14,614 bases of DNA from an uncultured bacterium (GTDB taxonomy: Bacteria > Actinomycetota > Coriobacteriia > Coriobacteriales > Coriobacteriaceae). The translations under genes were made by a program, and so were the position numbers. The stretch is taken from NCBI GenBank assembly GCA_905215225.1, contig CAJMPM010000009.1, positions 1 through 14,614 on the forward strand. The letters run 5' to 3'. The notes under the pieces are model-generated. The model worked only from the letters and a program-made list of their open reading frames with translations, was not told where the DNA came from and did not search any database. Shown in pieces: positions 1-6,857 of this stretch; the first letter of the stretch is position 1; every line of letters starts with the position of its first letter.

Positions 1-2
1 GT

Positions 3-2135
3 GCCAACCAGTTTGCGGCCGAGTTTTCGCCCCGGAGCATCGTGCTCAAGACCAACTATCGCTCCACGCCCGCCATCGTTGAGTTCGGTCAAGCCATCGC
101 ACGGCAAATTGAATATCGCCTCGACGCCAGCTCGAATAAGTCAATCGAAGCCTCCAAGCCTCAGGGTGATCAGGCCGGCTTTAGCGAGAACGTCTACGCC
201 GGCAAAGCCGAGGAATACGCCGCTGTCGCCGCGAGCATTAAGCAGCGGCTTGTTAATCACTATCTCGATGAATGCGAAGACCCCAACGAAGGAATTGCGG
301 TCATCTCCGCCAAGCATGCCGCCTTGCGCTCGCTTATCCCCTTCCTCGTTAAGGAGAAGGTGCCGTTCTCCTATCGCGAGCGGCAGAATCTCTTTGCTTC
401 CGAGCGTATGCAGACGATGCTGGCACTGTTGCGCTGCGCTACCGCGCTTGCTCGCGGGCAGAAGGAGCTCGCCTGTAGCCATCTTCCGCAGATTGTCTGT
501 GCCGCCGAGCTGGGCGGCGACCATCCATCGTCCGTGACGTTTGCGCTCAGCGCCAAGCGCGAACATCGCGGCGACTGGATGGCCGCCATGTGCGAGAGTA
601 ATAGCGCCCGCGTCAAAGAGCTGTACGACGACCTTATGCAGTGGGCGGCCGAGGCCGGCGCCTCCCCGGTCAGAGCGTTGCTCTTTAAGATTGCCAAACG
701 CAGCCTTGACTATTATCAGGATCATAAAAAACAGGATCCGCTGGGCGCCGCCGAATTCAATGCCGGCATCCGCGCCCTACTCGCCTTTGCCGAGGGTGAA
801 ATGGGCGACGCGCGCCGCATGGGACGCACGCTTCGCCTGCCCGATATTGTCGACAAACTCGACGCCGCGCAAAAGTTTGGCGTGAGCATCGACGCATCGA
901 TCGATCTTGGCACACCGGGAGCCGTTCGCCTTACTAGCGCTCACAGTTCGAAAGGTCTGCAGTTCGATTGCGTCTACCTGCTCGACGCCGACGACTCCAC
1001 CTGGCACAAAGGTGCTGGCGGCATGAGCTTGTACCCGTCCAACCTGCTTATTCGCGACGAAAAGGATGACGACGATGCGCGTCGTCTGCTGTTTGTAGAC
1101 ATCACACGCGCTAAACGACACCTCGAGCTGTACCGCGCCGGCGGATCGACGCTGCAGGAGCTCACGGGGCTTATCGACTCTTGCGAGGTTTCTGCTGAAG
1201 CGGACCAGCTCAGTGCCGCCATCGAAACCGAATGGCGCGACAACTACGTGTTTGATACGCCCGAGCTCCGTGCGCTTTTGGAGCCTCACACCGACGTAAA
1301 ACACCTCTCTGCCACGGCACTCAACAACTTTGTGACCTACGAGCCTGGGTGTGCAAATAGCCAGCACTTCCCCGAGAAGCAGATTGTGCGCCTACCCACT
1401 GCGCCCACGATTCAAACCGAATTCGGCACTATCGTTCACGCGATGTTCGAAGAAATCGTTAATCGGATGGCAACCGATGGCGAAGCGGCAATTGAGACAA
1501 TTGAGGCCGAGTATCGCCAGCAGATTTCGTGGCTCGATTTTGCCCCCGAGGACGTCCGCCGTTATTCGGAGCGTTTTGAACGCATTTGTCGTGCATTTGT
1601 CCCTTGGCTTGTCGAGCACGTATGCGGCTACCGTTGCATCACGGAAGCGAACATGCAGTGTCTAACTGCCGGTGGAACTCCACTCTTTGGGTTTCTTGAC
1701 CTGCTCCTCGTTGACGATGCAGCCAAGACGGTGCAGATCGTCGACTACAAGACTGGCTTTGGCAAAGAGGTCCCTGCGGGCTACCATCGTCAGCTCAAGT
1801 TTTACAAACTGCTGGTCGAAGCGTCACCCGAGTTTTATGGCTACACCGTCACTTCCATGGGCGACTACTATGTAGAACCCGACAAGACAACGGGCGAGCT
1901 CCGTCCGCCGTTCTCGACAACCGCCAACGCCGATGACATTGCCGAACTCGAGCAGCTCATCGATGCCACATGGGCTCGCATTGAACACGGTGCTTGGGAT
2001 ACCAGCGCTTTTGAGCAGAGCGATGCCTATGAGCTTGCCATCGAGGAGCAGAAGGGCTGCCGCAAAAAAGCCGATAAAACCGAGATCATGCAGCGCGCAT
2101 ACGAGCACTGGCTAATTGAGAACTCTAGAATGTGA
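3..2135 (+). CDS. SF1 (UvrD/AddA-like) helicase with C-terminal RecB-family nuclease domain, 5'-truncated by window edge
   Basis: This is the C-terminal ~710 residues of a helicase-nuclease; the frame is already open at base 3, so the Walker A half lies outside the window. SF1A helicase motifs appear in order: a motif IV-like LKTNYRS at about bases 45-65, motif V (TSAHSSKGLQF) near 930-963, and motif VI (LLFVDITRAKRHL) near 1087-1125. A PD-(D/E)XK nuclease of the RecB/AddA type follows: GTIVHAMFEE near 1424-1453, GFLDLLL near 1687-1707, VDYKTG near 1741-1758 and QLKFYKLL near 1792-1815. Such enzymes unwind and trim DNA double-strand ends for recombinational repair. AddB and AdnB carry a four-cysteine Fe-S cluster around the nuclease; only scattered cysteines are seen here, which favours an AddA-like or stand-alone enzyme. 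Any partner gene would lie upstream, outside the window. AddA, AdnA and an unnamed UvrD-nuclease cannot be separated from this fragment. Confidence 0.88.
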   Translation, partial: ANQFAAEFSPRSIVLKTNYRSTPAIVEFGQAIARQIEYRLDASSNKSIEASKPQGDQAGFSENVYAGKAEEYAAVAASIKQRLVNHYLDECEDPNEGIAVISAKHAALRSLIPFLVKEKVPFSYRERQNLFASERMQTMLALLRCATALARGQKELACSHLPQIVCAAELGGDHPSSVTFALSAKREHRGDWMAAMCESNSARVKELYDDLMQWAAEAGASPVRALLFKIAKRSLDYYQDHKKQDPLGAAEFNAGIRALLAFAEGEMGDARRMGRTLRLPDIVDKLDAAQKFGVSIDASIDLGTPGAVRLTSAHSSKGLQFDCVYLLDADDSTWHKGAGGMSLYPSNLLIRDEKDDDDARRLLFVDITRAKRHLELYRAGGSTLQELTGLIDSCEVSAEADQLSAAIETEWRDNYVFDTPELRALLEPHTDVKHLSATALNNFVTYEPGCANSQHFPEKQIVRLPTAPTIQTEFGTIVHAMFEEIVNRMATDGEAAIETIEAEYRQQISWLDFAPEDVRRYSERFERICRAFVPWLVEHVCGYRCITEANMQCLTAGGTPLFGFLDLLLVDDAAKTVQIVDYKTGFGKEVPAGYHRQLKFYKLLVEASPEFYGYTVTSMGDYYVEPDKTTGELRPPFSTTANADDIAELEQLIDATWARIEHGAWDTSAFEQSDAYELAIEEQKGCRKKADKTEIMQRAYEHWLIENSRM

Positions 2136-2159
2136 CAAAGGCGCTGCCCCTTTGCCACA
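2131..2159. terminator. Bidirectional hairpin between convergent genes
   Basis: Arms 2131-2141 (TGTGACAAAGG) and 2149-2159 (CCTTTGCCACA) pair over 11 positions with one A-C mismatch around a 7-nt loop. The left arm contains the stop codon of the helicase gene, and the right arm ends one base from the stop codon of the convergent HAD gene. The T-tracts on both sides are poor (TTATTC and TTCTAG), so termination strength is uncertain. Its position between two converging genes still makes a shared terminator the likely role. Confidence 0.6.
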
Positions 2160-3023
2160 TTATTCGATGACGGTGCGGGAGTTTTGCTTGCGCATGGTGG
2201 CGAGCATGTGTTTGGGGACGGCGTGGACCATGCAGCTGCCGATGGTCGCGCTCGCGGCGGCCTTGGCTGCATCGCTTGCGTTTTTGGTCGCATAGCTGTG
2301 ACGAAAGCGCTTGAGCATGGCGATGTCGTTGCCGCCGTCGCCGTAAACCGCGACCTCGTCCTCGGCAATACCGTAGTAGCCCGCCAGCCAGGCCACGCTC
2401 TCGCCCTTGTTGCACGCCGCGTCCGTGATCTCGAACATCACCTGATCGTACGGCGCGTTGACCACACGGTCCGATCGCTCGGCCAAATACGCCTTAATGT
2501 CGCGCTCCAGCTCGGGCGAGGTCACGCGGCAGTTAATCTTGCACACGTCATGACGCAGGATGTCGCCGATCGACTGGTCGAAGTACTGTTCCTCGTGGTA
2601 CCCGCCACGTGCACGCATGCCGCGCATCACGATGCGCTTGATAGGGCTGTCCTTTTTAAAGCCCGCCTGGTGCATCTCGAACGACCCACTCGAGAACATG
2701 CCATCGGGCGTGGAGCAATCAAAGCAAATGTCCGGGAACGCCTTGAGCAGCTCCTCGGTAATCTGCGGATCGATGGTCCAGGTCTTGAGCACTTCGCCAT
2801 GGCTGTCGCGCACGATTGATCCATTGGAGCAGCAGGCGTCAAGCGCCAAGCCTGTAAAGCCATGTTCGCCGATCGGCAGCGTCGAGCGTCCGGTCGCGGG
2901 AACCACGTGGAGTCCAGCCTCGGTCAGCTCGCGAATGGCGCGGCGGATAGTCCTATCCGCCTCGTGCAGGGCGTTCAGCAGCGTTCCGTCTAAGTCACTC
3001 GCAGACATCTTGATCATGGGCAT
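2160..3023 (-). CDS. Cof-type HAD-superfamily phosphatase
   Basis: The gene encodes a 287-residue protein of the Cof/YidA branch of haloacid dehalogenase hydrolases, which remove phosphate from sugar phosphates, nucleotides or cofactors in the cytoplasm. Motif I is DLDGT at residues 10-14 (Asp10 nucleophile, Asp12 acid/base). Motif II is the Thr44 in PATGRS. The motif III lysine is in ACNKGESVAWL, typical of this branch, and motif IV is GDGGND near residue 228. A long type IIB cap occupies roughly residues 85-195. Length fits the family (260-290). An AAGGAGAGG element precedes the GTG-free ATG start at 3023; a second ATG two codons on (3017) also has workable spacing and gives the more usual MIK-type N-terminus. 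It follows the P-II gene by 81 bp on the same strand and may be the last gene of that unit. The substrate cannot be predicted. Confidence 0.9.
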   Translation of the reverse strand: MPMIKMSASDLDGTLLNALHEADRTIRRAIRELTEAGLHVVPATGRSTLPIGEHGFTGLALDACCSNGSIVRDSHGEVLKTWTIDPQITEELLKAFPDICFDCSTPDGMFSSGSFEMHQAGFKKDSPIKRIVMRGMRARGGYHEEQYFDQSIGDILRHDVCKINCRVTSPELERDIKAYLAERSDRVVNAPYDQVMFEITDAACNKGESVAWLAGYYGIAEDEVAVYGDGGNDIAMLKRFRHSYATKNASDAAKAAASATIGSCMVHAVPKHMLATMRKQNSRTVIE

Positions 3024-3104
3024 GCCTCTCCTTCGTCTGCACGATATTGTAGACGAGAACGGGCGAACCCCAAGAGAGGCGCACCCGTCAGGCGAAAGAT
3101 TGTC

Positions 3105-3443
3105 CTACACCGCAGAAGGGCCGTGTTCGCCGGTACGGATGCGGATAACTTCCTCGACCGGCTCGACCCAAATCTTGCCGTCTCCGACGGCGCCGGTGCG
3201 GGCGGCGTTGCAGATGATGTCGACAATGCCGTCGACATGTTCATCGGCGCAGATGAGGGTGAACTGCACCTTAGGGATCGTGTTGACAAGCAACTCGTTG
3301 CCGCGCACGTATTCCTTCCAGCCATGCTGTGCGCCGCAGCCCTGCACTTGGTTGATAGTCATACCACGAACATCAGCAGCAAACAGCGCGTCTTTGAGAA
3401 CCTCAAGCTTTTCCTGGCGCACGATAGCCGTGATCTTTTTCAT
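3105..3443 (-). CDS. glnK: P-II nitrogen regulatory protein (GlnK/GlnB type) without Tyr51
   Basis: Read from the ATG at 3443 the protein has 112 residues, the standard P-II length. The frame stays open 14 codons further upstream, but an AGAGGAA element lies there, before this ATG. P-II trimers bind ATP/ADP and 2-oxoglutarate and control AmtB and other nitrogen proteins. Conserved binding residues are present: Gln39, Lys58 (IPKV), the TGxxGDGKI signature at 83-91 with Lys90, and Arg101/Arg103 in IRIRTG. The T-loop is QHGWKEYVRGNELLVN, in which position 51, the tyrosine uridylylated in enterobacteria and adenylylated in actinomycetes, is leucine. Tyr45 is the only tyrosine in the loop. The gene lies 150 bp downstream of amtB on the same strand, which supports GlnK as the name. 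Control is probably by ligand binding alone. Confidence 0.95.
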   Translation of the reverse strand: MKKITAIVRQEKLEVLKDALFAADVRGMTINQVQGCGAQHGWKEYVRGNELLVNTIPKVQFTLICADEHVDGIVDIICNAARTGAVGDGKIWVEPVEEVIRIRTGEHGPSAV

Positions 3444-3485
3444 AATGAATGAATTCCTCTCAAAAATCAACGTATCCCTTTCCAT

Positions 3486-3587
3486 GAGACGCGGGTCTCC
3501 CAGGTGCCGCAGATTGCCGTGAAAGAGGAGCGACGCGTACTTGAGTACGCGAGCGACGGTTTGAACGGCAAGGTGCGGTGGCTGGGA
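3486..3587. repeat. Large imperfect inverted repeat in the amtB-glnK gap
   Basis: Arms 3498-3520 and 3565-3587 are 23 bases each and match at 18 of 23 positions (three paired blocks of 6, 5 and 7 bp separated by small internal loops). The enclosed 44 bases contain a perfect 6-bp hairpin with a TTGA loop (3535-3540 with 3545-3550) and a direct repeat GAGCGAC (3528-3534 and 3551-3557). A further small hairpin GAGAC/GTCTC lies at 3486-3490 and 3495-3499. The element starts 6 bases after the amtB stop codon and is transcribed with amtB. It could terminate or attenuate readthrough into glnK, protect the amtB mRNA end, or be a dispersed palindromic repeat. No T-run follows it in the reading direction, so a simple intrinsic terminator is not clear. 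Confidence 0.65.
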
Positions 3588-3593
3588 AAGCCG

Positions 3594-4871
3594 TTAGTCA
3601 AGTCCCGAGAAGGAGGGATACGCGCTCTCGCCGTGCTGACTCGCATCCAGGCCCAGTGCCTCGTCGGCCTCGTCCACGCGCAGGCTGCCGTGGAACAGCG
3701 CCTTGACCACCGCGACGATTACCAAGTCGAGCACCAGCACAATAACGACCGTCGCCACAATGCCCAAGATCTGCGAGATGAGCAGCGACACGTCGCCCGT
3801 GTAGAACAGGCCGCCCTTACCGGTCCACGAGAGCTCCGGCACACAGAACAAGCCCGTGAGCACGCCGCCCAGGATGCCGCCGATGCCGTGGCAACCGAAC
3901 GCGTCGAGCGCATCGTCGTAGCCAAATTTGGTCTTAAGATGGCTGATGGCCAGGTAGCAGATGGGAGAGACGATCAGGCCCATGACCAGCGCCGCCCATG
4001 GCTCGATAAAGCCCGCACCCGGCGTGATAACCACAAGGCCCGCAACCAGACCGGTGCTGGCGCCCACCAGCGTGGGGCGACCGGTATGCACACGCTCGAC
4101 GGCAAGCCACGAGACCATGCCCGACGCGCTGGCCGTCACGGTGTTGAGGATGGCAAGCGCGGCCACGGCATCGGCCTTAAACTCGCTGCCGCCGTTAAAG
4201 CCAAACCAGCCAAACCAAAGCAGGCCGGCGCCCAACGCCACAAACGGCACGTTATGCGGACGGTAGCTCACCATTCCAAAGCCGCGACGACGGCCGAGCA
4301 TTAAGCAGAGAATCAGGCCCGTAAGACCGGACGAAATGTGCACCACGTCGCCGCCGGCAAAGTCGAGCGCGCCGATGATGTCGCCGATAAAGGAGCCCTC
4401 GCCGCCCCAAACCATGCGGGCGAGCGGCGCATAGACCACGAGCAGCCAAATGCCCAGGAAGGCCGTCATAGCACCAAACTTAACGCGGCCGGCCAGGCTG
4501 CCCGTGACGATAGCTGCTGTGATCATGGCAAACGCCATCTGGAAGGCAATGTTGATGATCTGAGGGTAGGCGGCACCGTCCGCGGCATTGCCCTCGGCCG
4601 CCTGCAGCACCTGACCGAGCACCGGCAGGCACAGCAGCTGGTCAAGGCCTCCAATAAACGGGCTGGAACCGTCGCCGCCGTAGGCCAGCGACCAACCGGC
4701 AACAATCCACAGCACGCCAACCAGGCCAATGGCGCCAAAGCACATGAGCATGGTGTTGATGACATTTTTGCGCCTGGACAGGCCGCCATAGAAAAACGCC
4801 AGACCCGGTGTCATTAAAAACACGAGCATGGTGCAGATGAGCATAAACGTTGTCGATCCCGTATCGTACAT
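3594..4871 (-). CDS. amtB: Ammonium transporter AmtB
   Basis: From the ATG at 4871 the protein has 425 residues, a normal Amt length. The frame is open 66 codons further upstream, but that extension has no Amt similarity, while GGGGGAG sits 3 bases before this ATG. Amt proteins are trimeric inner-membrane channels that take up ammonium/ammonia at low concentration. Recognisable features are the N-terminal FLMTPGLAFFYGGL helix, the pore-gate Phe110/Phe114, Trp155 in MVWGG, the signature DFAGGDVVHISSG with Asp170, the twin pore histidines His178 and His328 (FGCHG), and WFGFNGG. About 11 hydrophobic segments are seen. The C-terminal tail after about residue 393 is acidic and short and would be the contact region with P-II, which is encoded just downstream. 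The family is certain; in vivo substrate range is not tested. Confidence 0.96.
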   Translation of the reverse strand: MYDTGSTTFMLICTMLVFLMTPGLAFFYGGLSRRKNVINTMLMCFGAIGLVGVLWIVAGWSLAYGGDGSSPFIGGLDQLLCLPVLGQVLQAAEGNAADGAAYPQIINIAFQMAFAMITAAIVTGSLAGRVKFGAMTAFLGIWLLVVYAPLARMVWGGEGSFIGDIIGALDFAGGDVVHISSGLTGLILCLMLGRRRGFGMVSYRPHNVPFVALGAGLLWFGWFGFNGGSEFKADAVAALAILNTVTASASGMVSWLAVERVHTGRPTLVGASTGLVAGLVVITPGAGFIEPWAALVMGLIVSPICYLAISHLKTKFGYDDALDAFGCHGIGGILGGVLTGLFCVPELSWTGKGGLFYTGDVSLLISQILGIVATVVIVLVLDLVIVAVVKALFHGSLRVDEADEALGLDASQHGESAYPSFSGLD

Positions 4872-4974
4872 TCGCTCCCCCTTGGTCGCATGAACGTTGT
4901 CGGCGCCCATAATGCGGCCGAGGGGCAACTGGTGTAGACCAGATACGGCGTTGTTAAACGCTGCGTTGTCGAAT

Positions 4975-5010
4975 GGAAACGGTGCCGCAATCTTGGAAAC
5001 GGCGCGGCAA
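4975..5010. promoter_or_regulatory. Tandem 16-bp direct repeat upstream of amtB
   Basis: Two copies, GGAAACGGTGCCGCAA (4975-4990) and GGAAACGGCGCGGCAA (4995-5010), differ at two positions and have a 20-bp period, close to two helical turns. They lie 104-139 bp before the amtB start. On the amtB coding strand they read TTGC(C/G)GC(G/A)CCGTTTCC. The spacing and position fit operator or activator sites for a dimeric regulator on one DNA face, and control of amtB by nitrogen status would be expected. No clear -35/-10 pair could be assigned between the repeats and the gene. The role is inferred from position only. Confidence 0.45.
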
Positions 5011-5069
5011 CGGACGCGAAACGAACGGGAAATACGCGAGCAAGGGAGCCGTGAGCGCGTCCGTCCCAA

Positions 5070-6089
5070 CTAGCGCCGGAACAGCTCGCGAGCTCGGTCG
5101 CGGAGATTAGTTGCTCGAATGACACCTTCGTAGCGATTGATGCGCAGACGCGGGAAGGCATTGAAAAAGCGTAGGTCGCGGCGGCTGAGCGACACGCTCG
5201 GCACCGGACGGCTCATGCGCTTGCCGGCAAGGCGACGACTGAGCGACGGACGCGGCATGCTCGGCGCGGCATCGGCCACGCGGCGGGCGGCAAGCGCCAG
5301 GCCGCGAGCACCATCCGAGATAAACGTCGGCATCGAAGCCTTCTCACGAAGGGCATCGAGCGCTGCGTCGCCCAGCTCGGCCAGCCACGCGTTAACGGCA
5401 CGGCTGCGGATATGTGTCTGTGCCACCGAGTCGATCGCCGAATCGGGAATACGTTCGAGCATTGAGTCCGAGGCGTCGGCAAGCGACTCATTGATGCGGT
5501 CGGCAAGGTCGGCCCGGACGCGCTCCAGCTGATCGGACAGGCGGCGCCAGCTGGCCAACGAGCATGCCGCGTCGACCATCATCGCAACCGCAACGATAAA
5601 GGCGGACAGCCGCACAATCAGCACCGGCAAATGGGCGAGCAGTCCCAACACCGCCGGCTCAACCACGCGGCAAATGCACAACGCACCCAAGCCAAACGCG
5701 CAGGCCCAGTACAGACATATGCGCCCGTGCAAGTTAAACGGCAGGTGTGAGTAATCCCAAAAACGTGCGCCTGTTGTTTTTTCCAATAGAAGGCCCACAC
5801 TGTACTCGATTACGCTGCACACAAGTGCCGCCGCGACAAACTGGCCCGAGGCATCCGGAATCCCACGCAGCAAAAGCCAGCAGGCTATGCCGCCCACACC
5901 ATAGATAGGACAACACGGCCCCAGTAAAAATCCGCTGTTGGCGAAGCGTCCTTGGTTGAGCATGGCGCATACTGTCGACTCCCATGCCCAGCCGCAAAGC
6001 CCGTAAAAGGCAAACGAGAGCACCAGTGCCGAGAGTGGGCAGGCGGCAAGCGTTGCGCCGCCAAACGCCATATCAATCGCGGTTTCCAC
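5070..6089 (-). CDS. PF06541 (CmpB-like) putative ABC-transporter type IV membrane protein
   Basis: The gene encodes 339 residues. The N-terminal ~180 residues form about five membrane segments with the motifs of PF06541, a family loosely named putative ABC-transporter type IV or CmpB: FxxYGxxGWxxE at 27-37, GFLLGPCCPIYG at 53-64, Glu95 and FWDYSxxPFNLHGRICLYW at 110-128. Residues ~180-339 are a charged, Arg-rich, probably cytoplasmic tail without a recognisable domain. The start is GTG, with GGAGAGGG six bases upstream inside the end of the HD-domain gene; only three bases separate the two genes, so they are surely co-transcribed and probably translationally coupled. No ATPase gene is adjacent, so the ABC label should not be taken as a function. 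The activity is unknown. Confidence 0.8.
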   Translation of the reverse strand: METAIDMAFGGATLAACPLSALVLSFAFYGLCGWAWESTVCAMLNQGRFANSGFLLGPCCPIYGVGGIACWLLLRGIPDASGQFVAAALVCSVIEYSVGLLLEKTTGARFWDYSHLPFNLHGRICLYWACAFGLGALCICRVVEPAVLGLLAHLPVLIVRLSAFIVAVAMMVDAACSLASWRRLSDQLERVRADLADRINESLADASDSMLERIPDSAIDSVAQTHIRSRAVNAWLAELGDAALDALREKASMPTFISDGARGLALAARRVADAAPSMPRPSLSRRLAGKRMSRPVPSVSLSRRDLRFFNAFPRLRINRYEGVIRATNLRDRARELFRR

Positions 6090-6092
6090 CGT

Positions 6093-6629
6093 CTACCCTC
6101 TCCTCTTTTCGCTCGATGCTTTACTCACGCCATCGTCCGCCTCGTCCTTGCGCGGCAGGCGGCCGGCGACTGTCTCGCGCAGAGCGCACCATTTGTCTGC
6201 CAGGCATACAATCCAAGCCTCACGACACGTCGGCGGCACCGGCACCAGCGGAAACATATGCCGCACGATAATATTCCGCTCGCGCGGCGTCAGCCCAAAA
6301 TCCTCCTCCGCACGCGCCAGGGCAAAAAATGGATGCCGAAATCCGTGCAGTCGATGGCTCGGGTCGGGGTCGTGCCAATCGTAGAGAAAGTAATCGTGTA
6401 ACAGGGCTCCGCGCAGCAGCGAGGCACGGTCGACCGAAATGCCAGCACGGCCCAAGCGCTCGGCAAAGGACAGGCTCGCCCGCGCTACCGAAGTCACATG
6501 TGCATAGACCGTCACATCGCCATGCTGGATAAACTCGCGCGTCAGGCCCAGACGGCCCGCCTGGGCCAGCTGGTGGGCGGCATAGTCGACCTCGTGCGCG
6601 ATTTTCTCGGCACGAACGGCATCAGACAT
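6093..6629 (-). CDS. HD-domain protein (putative metal-dependent phosphohydrolase)
   Basis: The protein has 178 residues from the ATG at 6629, which has AAGGAGG four bases before it; the frame is open 15 codons further but without a matching site. The HD-domain metal ligands are visible: His44 (VYAHVTSVA), His78-Asp79 (LLHDYFLYDW), His124 (IIVRHMFP) and Asp145 (CLADKWCA). HD-domain proteins usually hydrolyse nucleotides, cyclic nucleotides or other phosphoesters with bound divalent metal. There is no signal peptide or membrane segment, so it should be cytoplasmic. It is the first gene of a two-gene unit with the PF06541 membrane protein and is divergent from the DXS-like gene, with 228 bp between the two starts. 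The substrate is unknown. Confidence 0.82.
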   Translation of the reverse strand: MSDAVRAEKIAHEVDYAAHQLAQAGRLGLTREFIQHGDVTVYAHVTSVARASLSFAERLGRAGISVDRASLLRGALLHDYFLYDWHDPDPSHRLHGFRHPFFALARAEEDFGLTPRERNIIVRHMFPLVPVPPTCREAWIVCLADKWCALRETVAGRLPRKDEADDGVSKASSEKRRG

Positions 6630-6857
6630 GCTGCCTCCTTCCAGCGGCTCACGGCGGCAAGCCACGGCCTGCACGCATTGAATAAAATCATCATCGAATC
6701 TACCAGTATGGCATCGGACAAAACGCTTTGCCCCGCCAGTTGGCGAATTACCGCGCCGCCGTCACATATCAAACGCCAAAATGTGCGAGACTGTTCTGTG
6801 CAATTGTGCCGGCCGAGGGAGCGCCGGCGCTCGATTCGCATGGAGTAACCCACAACG
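6630..6857. other. Divergent intergenic region between the HD gene and the DXS-like gene
   Basis: This gap must hold promoters for both divergent units, but no convincing -35/-10 pair stands out. Its right part holds a perfect 14-bp palindrome, GAGCGCCGGCGCTC (6819-6832), 25 bases before the DXS-like start, which could be an operator or a leader hairpin. A minimal frame ATGGAGTAA follows at 6840-6848; its GGAG is also the only Shine-Dalgarno-like element for the DXS-like ATG at 6858, at a rather long distance of 12 bases. The left end holds the AAGGAGG of the HD gene. Confidence 0.4.

Noticed and set aside
3023..3060. Promoter for the HAD gene with TACAAT as -10 on the minus strand
   Set aside because: The only -35 candidate (TTGGGG at 16 bases) is weak, and cotranscription with glnK explains expression equally well.
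3498..3587. tRNA-like or other known structured RNA in the amtB-glnK gap
   Set aside because: No T-loop GTTCGA-type sequence, no anticodon arm geometry and no CCA-adjacent acceptor stem; it is a single long hairpin.
3504..4304. 266-codon open frame on the + strand opposite amtB
   Set aside because: It is the antisense of AmtB, rich in His, Gln, Arg and Ala as expected from reversed membrane-helix codons.
4872..5069. N-terminal extension of AmtB by 66 residues
   Set aside because: The extension has no signal peptide or Amt similarity, while the ATG at 4871 has a GGGGGAG site and gives the normal Amt N-terminus; the region also holds the direct repeats.
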